From JAFGIG01 sp964397545 (lineage in GTDB: Bacteria; SDB-A), in NCBI GenBank assembly GCA_964397545.1, contig CAYNIW010000001.1:62001-126000 (forward strand): a DNA stretch of 64,000 nt. Reading direction: 5' to 3'. The notes beneath the pieces were generated by a model that saw nothing but the letters and a program-made list of their open reading frames with translations, ran no database searches and had not been told where the DNA came from. A program made the translations under genes and the position numbers. This document shows positions 33,201 through 39,578 of this stretch, in pieces. The first letter of the stretch is position 1; every line of letters begins with the position of its first letter.

Positions 33201-34127
33201 GCGCTTGAAGAGGCGGAAAAACTGTGCGATGTTTCCCAGACAAAAGAGAATATGAATATGCTCGCAAAGAACTACAGCAGAAACGCCATTTTTTTCGGAA
33301 GGCAGATGGGTTTCGACAAAGTTTTCGACTATCTCGAAAAAGCCCTTGAGGTGGCTCTAAAAGCCGGAAATAGACCTGCAGAAGGCCTTTTATATGGAAA
33401 CCTGGGACTTTCTTACATGGAGATAAAACTTGACCAGGATAACGCTCTTTTGTTTTTTAAAAAATCGCTCGAAATTCACGAGAAATATCAGGACAGACAC
33501 GGAATTCTGGTGAACCTGAACAACATCGCGTTGATACTTTTGCACAGAAAAGAGGAAAAAGCCGCCAAAGATATGCTCGATAGAGCTTACTACATGGCGG
33601 TTGAAATGGGCGACAATGTAATGCAGATAGCCTGCCTCATAAACATCTGCGATTTCAAGAAGAGAAAAGGCTTGTTCGCCGAGGCTGTCGGCGATATTGA
33701 AAAAGCGGCTGAAAAAGCGAAGATGTGCGGAAAAGACCTTCTCTTTGCACAGACTCACGACATCAGGTTTGGTTTGAAACTTCTGACAAAAGATTTTGGA
33801 GAAGCCGAAAAAAGCAACGGAGTTCTGTTTGAAATTTCAGAAAAGCTTAGAAACGAATATCTCTTTTTTAAGTTCGAACTTAACTCTGCCCGGTATCTTT
33901 CAGAAAAAGGCGAAAAGGAAAAGGCGGAATCTTCGTTTAATGAGATGCTCGGCAAGTATTCAGACTGTTTTTACAGAGCCGAAATATTTTATATCCTCTG
34001 GAAAGCAAGCGGAGATCCGGATGCGAAAACCGAAGCTCTGTCTTTATACAAAAAGCTTGTCTATGAAGATACATCAGAATTCAAACAGCTGGCCTATCTT
34101 GAAATATTCGAAGAACTGAATTCCTGA
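30282..34127 (+). CDS. Soluble adenylyl cyclase-like protein: two cyclase domains, AAA ATPase, TPRs
   Basis: 1281 residues. Cyclase domain 1 (residues about 28-200) has both metal aspartates: Asp36 in LFLDISGFT and Asp86 in FSGDAFYALF. Cyclase domain 2 (about 250-405) lacks the first aspartate (CFTSIENS) but keeps the transition-state pair Asn357/Arg361 in GRCVNLSARLM, which domain 1 lacks. An AAA/STAND ATPase follows with Walker A GEPGTGKT near 460 and Walker B VILAVDDFQCAD near 590. TPR-like helices fill about 830-1281 (ALTLAKEALEDAKLY, YGNLGLSYMEI). This is the plan of mammalian soluble adenylyl cyclase. The GTG start at 30282 is preceded by TAAGGG. Product (cAMP or cGMP) and signal are not known. 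Confidence 0.85.
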   Translation: MRKKGIRRNLLPVMVANLFAENKFSEDIKSAVLFLDISGFTPVTEELVRNGREGAEVLSKIINTVFAPAIEIIESFRGNICVFSGDAFYALFEAERGIIKASTRALRAAGMINEEFRRLNPVKTRFGKFVFSPKTAVTKGIAELKIVKCGKRHVYYFSGSSFFEASDLLKRCPKYGIIVSSEIKKECEEKSDFLFRRFSENSFSTDFRDKQRGKTGYQNRKKLREKEYFNVQKKFFPPVVLNKKELGEFREVVVCFTSIENSDDFSGTVASAENLAVKYGGFFNKAVVGDKGWTLMTVFGAPSAVEKPVEMAYRYAQELRSLSQNTSATGMARGTVYAGFIGSVWAGEYTVMGRCVNLSARLMQKSEKGRIIMDKDSFSALKEKINLKSLGKIRLKGIKEDIPVFLAEGIKNRGEFAPAVFETLGREKEKKLLHNIFEDVLSKKINKGAVFIDGEPGTGKTQLVSEVLDHELVQRNFMVVNLAYESAAGESLSPVIKFLRDYIYGGGKGLDRVLKNLSLQIKDIPLREELLRGKKFLSHYAGEEDYSSDFSGLKPEQLIENFSYSFKAFIKAISCAKPVILAVDDFQCADSDSVELVKILSRNVENYPFVFVFTCRLKDDGEPLDTGADFCAVKRLKLENFDQNLTKEMLKKKFESEKIPEETVKYFHGITGGNPFFLEQFSMYFLEKGLIDDNLNLLGKGEEIPADINSVITARFDRLTEDFKETVRKASVLGKEFAVEVLTKMLGKKRIDKDLKSGENALIWIRLEKIKYMFKHILIRDSVYQMILKEKLRKLHSLAAQIIEEVYSADLTPHYRELVSHWDRAEKAEKVVEIGIKAMNYALEMGLKEDSLKYAETLDRYLSGPQKTENRIRWTRLLSKTSEYKKALTLAKEALEDAKLYEEKKYYCSLLNIIFDIYLETGSREEIENAFKSVKGLLGSVEDTVTNMEILENIAMYYHHIGLEEEGYPWAKRALEEAEKLCDVSQTKENMNMLAKNYSRNAIFFGRQMGFDKVFDYLEKALEVALKAGNRPAEGLLYGNLGLSYMEIKLDQDNALLFFKKSLEIHEKYQDRHGILVNLNNIALILLHRKEEKAAKDMLDRAYYMAVEMGDNVMQIACLINICDFKKRKGLFAEAVGDIEKAAEKAKMCGKDLLFAQTHDIRFGLKLLTKDFGEAEKSNGVLFEISEKLRNEYLFFKFELNSARYLSEKGEKEKAESSFNEMLGKYSDCFYRAEIFYILWKASGDPDAKTEALSLYKKLVYEDTSEFKQLAYLEIFEELNS

Positions 34128-34162
34128 AAAGAGGCTACCGTATCTTTCGGCGGAGCCTTTTA
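34127..34162. terminator. Possible bidirectional terminator between convergent genes
   Basis: AAAAGAGGCT and AGCCTTTT can pair around an inner CCG/CGG stem, overlapping the end of the anti-sigma gene, with short T or A runs on both sides. Pairing has bulges, so this is tentative. Confidence 0.35.
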
Positions 34163-34602
34163 AAAAAATCCGCCAGCATAACAACCAGAAGGATGAAGAA
34201 TATATTAATATATATTGAACTGAAACCGCTGAAAACAGACATTTTTTTGGGAAAACAGGTGAAAAAATTTAAAATCGGTTTTATAAAGTTCAATTGCCTT
34301 GCTAAAAATCCACGGAAATAAAACGACAAAACCATGCCCAAAAAACCTGCAGATATGTATAATAAAATCCGGATGATTTTAGAAAAGAGCTTTTTGTTTT
34401 CTATCTCTGAAAGACATTTTTGCGTGAAACCATCTGAGAGAGAGTCTTTTTCGTCCGCATCGGAAAGATTTTTAAATAGAAGTTCGTAATCCATAACTAA
34501 TTTCCTGCAATCGCCGCATTCTTCGAGATGATTTCTGACGGAAGTGTCGGTCCCGCCGTCTTCCAGAAATATCTGGGCTGTAATCTCGTCAAGATGCTTC
34601 AT
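34135..34602 (-). CDS. Anti-sigma factor with zinc-finger (ZAS-like) domain
   Basis: 155 residues. The N-terminus holds the anti-sigma zinc motif H25-x3-C29-x2-C32 in VRNHLEECGDC. A linker follows, then two hydrophobic segments: IRILLYISAGFLGMVLSFYF near residue 80 and YINIFFILLVVMLADFF near residue 130. It probably holds the ECF sigma factor inactive at the membrane until a signal arrives. The start ATG lies inside the sigma gene (14-bp overlap), the usual order for such pairs. It converges with the cyclase-like gene seven bases away. Confidence 0.83.
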   Translation of the reverse strand: MKHLDEITAQIFLEDGGTDTSVRNHLEECGDCRKLVMDYELLFKNLSDADEKDSLSDGFTQKCLSEIENKKLFSKIIRILLYISAGFLGMVLSFYFRGFLARQLNFIKPILNFFTCFPKKMSVFSGFSSIYINIFFILLVVMLADFFKRLRRKIR

Positions 34603-35185
34603 TTTCCCTCTCCTTGTATTTAGATATCATATTTTTAAGGTTTTTTCGAGCCCGAAAAAGATAACTTTTTACAGTCCCGATAGGCAGAGAAAGAGAAGAG
34701 GATATTTCTTCATATGTAAAACCTTCCACATGGTAGAGATACGTAATCTCCCGTTGAATAGGTTCGAGTTTTTCCAGGCATCTTTCGAGTAGCTGGCTGT
34801 CTCCGAGATTATTATCCTGAAAGTTTTTATCGTCTTTCACTAAAGAGTAAGAAGCGATACATCCGTCGTCATTTTGGGAAAAACCATGGGGTAAACTGCC
34901 AAAATTTATTGTCTTTTTTCTTTTCTTTAATACGTTGCAGGCGTGGTTGTAGGAAATTTTTGCTATCCAAGTCGAGAGTTTGCACCCATGGTCGAAAGAA
35001 CCGAGGTTTTTGTGGATCTTTATGAAAATGTCCTGGCAGGCGTCTTCAAGGTCGTCTCTGTCGTCAATCAGCTTCCCCGCGATATGAAAGACAAGTTTTT
35101 TATATGAGTCAATAAAAAAAGCCAGAGCTTCCCTGTCTCCGGAGATTACACTCCGGACAATTTCCCTTTCATCCGATAAATTCAT
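34589..35185 (-). CDS. ECF-type RNA polymerase sigma factor
   Basis: 198 residues. Region 2 (residues about 12-85) includes FFIDSYKKLVFHIAG, DLEDACQDIFIKIHKNL and KLSTWIAKISYNHACNVLKK. Region 4 (about 130-190) includes LEPIQREITYLYHVEGFTYEEI and SLPIGTVKSYLFRARKNLK. There is no region 3. The target genes are unknown; the co-encoded anti-sigma factor and nearby small membrane protein suggest envelope stress. Start codons at 35188 and 35185 are adjacent; 35185 is preferred because the extended -10 element predicts a transcript beginning there, and no Shine-Dalgarno sequence is present. Confidence 0.92.
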   Translation of the reverse strand: MNLSDEREIVRSVISGDREALAFFIDSYKKLVFHIAGKLIDDRDDLEDACQDIFIKIHKNLGSFDHGCKLSTWIAKISYNHACNVLKKRKKTINFGSLPHGFSQNDDGCIASYSLVKDDKNFQDNNLGDSQLLERCLEKLEPIQREITYLYHVEGFTYEEISSSLSLPIGTVKSYLFRARKNLKNMISKYKERENEAS

Positions 35186-35191
35186 CATTTG

Positions 35192-35200
35192 ATTATATCA
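35192..35200 (-). promoter_or_regulatory. Extended -10 promoter of the ECF sigma gene
   Basis: On the minus strand TGATATAAT, an extended -10 (TGnTATAAT), covers 35200-35192. No good -35 is visible, as is common for extended -10 promoters. The predicted start coincides with the ATG at 35185, giving a leaderless mRNA. Confidence 0.5.
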
Positions 35201-35220
35201 GACAAATTAATACGCTGGTT

Positions 35221-35253
35221 TGTTGCAGATAAATACATTTTTTTTCTGCAACA
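35221..35253. promoter_or_regulatory. 9-bp inverted repeat between divergent sigma and membrane-protein genes
   Basis: TGTTGCAGA (35221-35229) and TCTGCAACA (35245-35253) are perfect inverted copies separated by 15 AT-rich bases. The dyad centres are about 24 bp apart, suiting a dimeric regulator on one DNA face or an RNA stem in the plus-strand leader. No protein is known to bind it. Confidence 0.5.
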
Positions 35254-35298
35254 TTTTTGCCCTTTGAGATGTCTTATCCTTCAAAAGGAGGTCTGAAA

Positions 35299-35625
35299 AT
35301 GGAAGATTTTTTACCCATGGCTGTTTTTTTCGGGACAGTTTACGGAATCGTAAAACTATCTATAGACTACCACCTGAAAAAAAAGCTCATAGACAAGGGC
35401 GAGGGCGGCGTTGACCTGAACAAGTTGTCCCAAAACGGATCTTCGAGCATAATTTTGATGTGGGCTATGGTTCTCATATCCCTTGCGGCGGCTCTTCTTC
35501 TCGGATTTTTGTTTCCAACCGGAATCAGAGGCACTGCAGTTACAGCAATGATGCTCGGTTTAAGCGGGTTAAGTCTGGTTATTTATTTCGTTTTAGCCAA
35601 AATCCTCAACAGGAAGAAACCCTGA
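35299..35625 (+). CDS. Small membrane protein near the ECF sigma gene
   Basis: 108 residues from ATG 35299, with AAAAGGAGG upstream; the longer frame from TTG 35257 has no such site. Three hydrophobic segments: residues about 5-18, 45-62 (LMWAMVLISLAAALLLGF) and 75-98. The central cytoplasmic stretch (YHLKKKLIDKGEGGVDL) is charged. It resembles the DUF6249-type small membrane proteins often found beside ECF sigma operons. No function can be given. A good terminator follows 20 bp after the stop. Confidence 0.72.
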   Translation: MEDFLPMAVFFGTVYGIVKLSIDYHLKKKLIDKGEGGVDLNKLSQNGSSSIILMWAMVLISLAAALLLGFLFPTGIRGTAVTAMMLGLSGLSLVIYFVLAKILNRKKP

Positions 35626-35644
35626 CCTTTCTGCCTGCCGTTTG

Positions 35645-35671
35645 ACCGGGGGAAAATCCCCCGGTTTTTTT
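35645..35671 (+). terminator. Rho-independent terminator
   Basis: ACCGGGGGA and TCCCCCGGT form a 9-bp GC-rich stem with a 3-nt loop, followed by a run of eight T on the plus strand. It ends the small membrane protein transcript. Confidence 0.92.
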
Positions 35672-35699
35672 CAAAAAAATCTGGTAAAATCTTTTTGTC

Positions 35700-36614
35700 A
35701 TGAAAGAGCATATCCGGAAATTCACGGATTCAGTCAGCCTTTACTCCCCAAGAGAAGGAAATTACGAAGTAGTTCTTAACAACATCAAAGAAATGAAGAA
35801 ATTCAGCTCCGTGGAATGCCATGTGGTCCTCTATCCGTTTTCAGAATCCGTCTCTTCAAAGGATTTTATTTTCTCTCCTTTCGAAGAATACGTCACGGAC
35901 ATTCTCGCAAAACAGAGATCGGCTTATGCCCAGATGACGGACAGGTTCGGAAATGTTTTCGGACTTATTCTCGGTGTTTTGATAGTAATAGTGTTTGCAG
36001 TCTTCAAACCGTCCGACCTTCTGTCCATAGAGTCTCTCGTATCGGTAATAGCCTCTTATCTCATAGGCAAGGAGATATGGGACGATATTGAAAATATACT
36101 GATAAATCTGACGAAAAAAATGCCTGTCAGAATGATAGAAAACTATTACAGGTTTGGGCTCGAAAAACATTCAACTCTTACCTTGTATTCATTGTACGCC
36201 AAGAAAAGAAGACACGGCAGGGAAACCCTTATCCCCGAGAAGATTGACTTTATCCAGCACAGCAATTCACAGACACTAAGGCTTTTTTTCTCGGGGTCTG
36301 ACATCAGGAAAATACCTGAATCTTCGGCATTCATTGCCGGCATCGCTGTTGACCCTTTAAAAGAGAAAGATTTTGTCAAAAAAGGCTTTCTCTTCGGAGT
36401 CAAACTCAGCTTCTCGAGAAAATTCCTCTTTTTCAGAAAGAGTACTGAGATTTTTCAGTCGCTCGACGCCGGAAAGCAGGGTTGTCTGGATGAGGCGGGA
36501 AAATGGCACGAAAAAAAGGCATTCAAGAGGGAGACAATCTCTTTTTGGAAAATGAAGGCTTTTCTGTCAAAAAGCCTTCTCAAAGAATTTTCTCTTGTAT
36601 CTGAAGAAAAATGA
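35700..36614 (+). CDS. Uncharacterised protein with one or two membrane segments
   Basis: 304 residues, not recognised. Residues about 85-135 hold two hydrophobic stretches, FGLILGVLIVIVFAVF and LLSIESLVSVIASYLI, which could form a hairpin in the membrane. The N-terminal 80 and C-terminal 170 residues are soluble and charged (for example KKRRHGRETLIPEK). The C-terminal half has beta-strand-like alternation (LRLFFSGSDIRKI, FIAGIAVDPL). No ribosome binding site is visible before ATG 35700. The stop lies three bases from the end of the convergent gene at 36618. Confidence 0.75.
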   Translation: MKEHIRKFTDSVSLYSPREGNYEVVLNNIKEMKKFSSVECHVVLYPFSESVSSKDFIFSPFEEYVTDILAKQRSAYAQMTDRFGNVFGLILGVLIVIVFAVFKPSDLLSIESLVSVIASYLIGKEIWDDIENILINLTKKMPVRMIENYYRFGLEKHSTLTLYSLYAKKRRHGRETLIPEKIDFIQHSNSQTLRLFFSGSDIRKIPESSAFIAGIAVDPLKEKDFVKKGFLFGVKLSFSRKFLFFRKSTEIFQSLDAGKQGCLDEAGKWHEKKAFKRETISFWKMKAFLSKSLLKEFSLVSEEK

Positions 36615-36617
36615 TAT

Positions 36618-39578
36618 TCACAAGTGCCTGAAAAAAGCCGTTCCGGTTCCGGTCCTTCCGTCCATCAGAACCGTCAAACCTTCCGGGGCTGAAAGATGCG
36701 CACAGTAATCCCTTTTTTCGACACATTCTTTGTCATCGAGAAATTCCCATTTAATGAAATCTTTTTCGCTTTTGTAGGGAACCGTCAGGTAACCTATGTT
36801 CAGCGTTGTTATGTTGTGGAAGAAGTGAGAACCAAGAGAAGGGTCTATCTGAAAATCCTTCATGCCGTATTCGACTATTGTCCTGGCTCCCGATATCTGA
36901 TTCCACTTTACGGGAATGCCGAGAAGCCTGTCACTCGTCCCCCAGCGGCCGGGGCCTATGAGGAGATAAGGTTTTTTGGAATCCTTGAGTTTCTTGTTGA
37001 AATGCTCCACTTCCCCGGCTATTTTTAAGGTCTCCATTTTGTTGAACCTGTCGGGGAGGACATAGACAATGTCTTTTATTTCGTCAACTCTTCCGTTGCC
37101 GAGAGCCTGCGAAGTAGAAATAAAAAGGTCCCTCCCTTCGATTTCTGATGAGTCAATTTCAAAATGGTCGAAATTTCTTATAAAAGGTTTGAGCTGTAAA
37201 ATATAGAAAACAGGCCTCCTGCCGAGTTCCACGGCGAACTCTATCTCGACAGGAGTGCCGAGGGCGGTGTTGAAAACCGCCAAAAGTTTCTGCAGGATAT
37301 CTGAAAGAGGAAACGCTCCGTATTTGAGGATGTTGGAAAAATTCACAACTCTGGGGCCCTGGACGCCGAGATATCCTGAAAACCTGTTGTTTTGGAAGTC
37401 CCAGACAGAAGCTATGTCCTTCAGAGAATCATCTTTTTCCGCATCTTCGAGAGAAGATTTAGTTAATGTGATGTCTTCTCCAAGAGAAAGGTCAAAATCG
37501 CTCTTTTTCATGTCGAGAGCCCAAAAATAGTTCTGGGAATTTTTCAGCTGATCTTCAGCGGAATAGAAGTCAATTTTAGGGTGTTTTGGACAGAACCTGT
37601 AAGCTCTGTCTCCGTCAACTACATAGGTTCCAAGCCCGAGGGCGACGACTGCGATACCGTCTTCGGGTTTTATATAGGAAACCGGATAGTAGTTATAAGA
37701 CTGCGCAACTCCGGAGAAAGAGGGGTAAAACCTTCCGTTGCGCGAATTGCCCACAAGTTTCTGAATGACGACAGCCATTTTTTCCTCTTCGATGTTGTAA
37801 CCGATTGATTCAAAATAAGTTTTGGCAACCCTCGAATAGACTGACGAATAGACGAGTTTGACAGCGTCGGTAAACTGTTTGAACCTCGTCTCAAAATTGT
37901 AATAGGAGTTCGGTATAATATAAGTTTCATAAATTCCTGAAAAAGGGTGGGAAATGGAATCTTCAAAAATCGCTGTTGACCGGACCGCGAGAGGGTGGCT
38001 GATTTCCCGCAGTAAAACTCTGAATTTTTTTTCAAGTTCTTCCGGGAGTTTTGACGAAAGAAACTTATGTTTTATCTTGTCGTGGTCGTTCTCGTCTATT
38101 GCAAATTCTTGAAGTTTGTTTTCTTCCATGAACTCGTCGAAAGAATCCGTTCCTACTACGTATGTTTTTGGAATTTTTATGCTCGCTCCAGGGACTGAAT
38201 TCTCAAGAGCGCTGTTTTGGAGCAGAGAGCTGATAAAAGCAATTCCTCTGCCTTTACCCCCTAACGCTCCAGGGGAAAGCCTGACAATGCTGTCGCCTTC
38301 AGTCAGGTATTTGTCGTCGAAATTGATTATCTTGCCCTTGGATTTCTTGTATTCGACGAGCTTTGAAAGGTTTGAAAGATGGAATTTTATCTCTCTGGCA
38401 CTTTCAAAATCAGACGAACTCATCTTCCTGAGACTCTGGGCTATCTTGAACTCGCCTCTGGCGGCGAACCAGGTCGAAAAGTCGTTTCCCGCGAAATGAT
38501 AGAGTATAGAACTCTCAGGAATTTTCTCGATCACATTTTCGAATTCTTCAAGATTCCTCGCCTTGTTTATCGTCTCTCCGTCTTCGGATTTGAAGATAAA
38601 AGGACCGAAGCCGAGGTCATTTTTCACGAAATCTCTTACACGGGACGACAGTTTTTCTGAATTTTTATCTATGAAAGGAACTTTGAGATCACGGGCTTTC
38701 TCGGAAGAAGAAGGCTCCGATGACTGAAGGAGAACGAGAATGCCGGGATCTTTCTCTCTAAGCTTTTCTATCAGCAATATGCCGGCACTATCATCCAGAC
38801 AGCCTTCTTTCGGAAATCGCCGGTCTGTTATCACGCAAATAATGTATTTTTCGAATCTCTGATAAAAATCAACGGCTTCTTCGAAAGATGTAGCCAAAAG
38901 TATTTTAGGCCGGGTTTTATATCTTGTGATCTTTCTTTTCTCGTCGAATTTTTCGTCAGAGATAAGTTCATGTGTTTGCCTAATTATCTCTCTGTATAAA
39001 AGAGGAAGGTATTTCGAATAATATACGGGGGAGTCTTCGACGAGGAGAATCACCCTGACAGAAGCAAGAGAGGTGTCGTTGACGGAGTTTTTAGAGTCTT
39101 CGACATATTTGCTCATGGCGAGGAATATTTTCGCGTCACCGTTCCAGATGAATATTCTGTCAACAGCGCTGGGTCTGTCTTTCCACTGCTGAATGATTTT
39201 CAGGTCGGAATTGTCGTTGAGAAGAAGAAAAATGGGTATGTCAGGGTCAATTTCTCTTATCGCGAGGCTCATTTCGTAGGGCTGAAAATCATCTATCCTC
39301 ATAGTCAATATGACGAGATCAACTTTTTTCTCCTTGACGGCCGCGACGGCTTTTTCTTTTGAATAAACCGAAGTTATCCTCGGCGCGTCAGCGAGGCTTA
39401 TCTTGAAATATTCCGCAAAAATCATGTCGCTGAGAAGCCCTTCTTCTTCGAGAATGTATGAATCATAGAGAGTAGCCACGAGAAGTATTTCTCGGATCTT
39501 AAAAGGAGACAGATCTCTGTTGATATCCGAACTTATCCTTATGTTTTCTTCGTATTGAGACAATTCGGTGTTATTCAT
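36618..39578 (-). CDS. PEP-synthase-like ATP-grasp protein with two receiver-like domains
   Basis: 986 residues. A degenerate receiver-like domain (about 28-125, lacking the phospho-acceptor Asp) is followed by an apparently complete one (about 175-310: Glu181-Asp182, acceptor Asp252 in VITDRRFP, Ser286/287, Lys305). An ATP-grasp pyruvate-dikinase N-domain starts near residue 437 (PGALGGKGRG) with HPLAVRSTAIFEDS and ALGLGTYVVDGDRAYR, and ends around GPGRWGTSDRLLGIP. There is no phosphohistidine swivel domain and no PEP-binding barrel, so it is not a full PEP synthase. It overlaps its upstream paralogue by eight bases. Role unknown; phosphorelay control of an ATP-dependent reaction is possible. 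Confidence 0.82.
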   Translation of the reverse strand: MNNTELSQYEENIRISSDINRDLSPFKIREILLVATLYDSYILEEEGLLSDMIFAEYFKISLADAPRITSVYSKEKAVAAVKEKKVDLVILTMRIDDFQPYEMSLAIREIDPDIPIFLLLNDNSDLKIIQQWKDRPSAVDRIFIWNGDAKIFLAMSKYVEDSKNSVNDTSLASVRVILLVEDSPVYYSKYLPLLYREIIRQTHELISDEKFDEKRKITRYKTRPKILLATSFEEAVDFYQRFEKYIICVITDRRFPKEGCLDDSAGILLIEKLREKDPGILVLLQSSEPSSSEKARDLKVPFIDKNSEKLSSRVRDFVKNDLGFGPFIFKSEDGETINKARNLEEFENVIEKIPESSILYHFAGNDFSTWFAARGEFKIAQSLRKMSSSDFESAREIKFHLSNLSKLVEYKKSKGKIINFDDKYLTEGDSIVRLSPGALGGKGRGIAFISSLLQNSALENSVPGASIKIPKTYVVGTDSFDEFMEENKLQEFAIDENDHDKIKHKFLSSKLPEELEKKFRVLLREISHPLAVRSTAIFEDSISHPFSGIYETYIIPNSYYNFETRFKQFTDAVKLVYSSVYSRVAKTYFESIGYNIEEEKMAVVIQKLVGNSRNGRFYPSFSGVAQSYNYYPVSYIKPEDGIAVVALGLGTYVVDGDRAYRFCPKHPKIDFYSAEDQLKNSQNYFWALDMKKSDFDLSLGEDITLTKSSLEDAEKDDSLKDIASVWDFQNNRFSGYLGVQGPRVVNFSNILKYGAFPLSDILQKLLAVFNTALGTPVEIEFAVELGRRPVFYILQLKPFIRNFDHFEIDSSEIEGRDLFISTSQALGNGRVDEIKDIVYVLPDRFNKMETLKIAGEVEHFNKKLKDSKKPYLLIGPGRWGTSDRLLGIPVKWNQISGARTIVEYGMKDFQIDPSLGSHFFHNITTLNIGYLTVPYKSEKDFIKWEFLDDKECVEKRDYCAHLSAPEGLTVLMDGRTGTGTAFFRHL

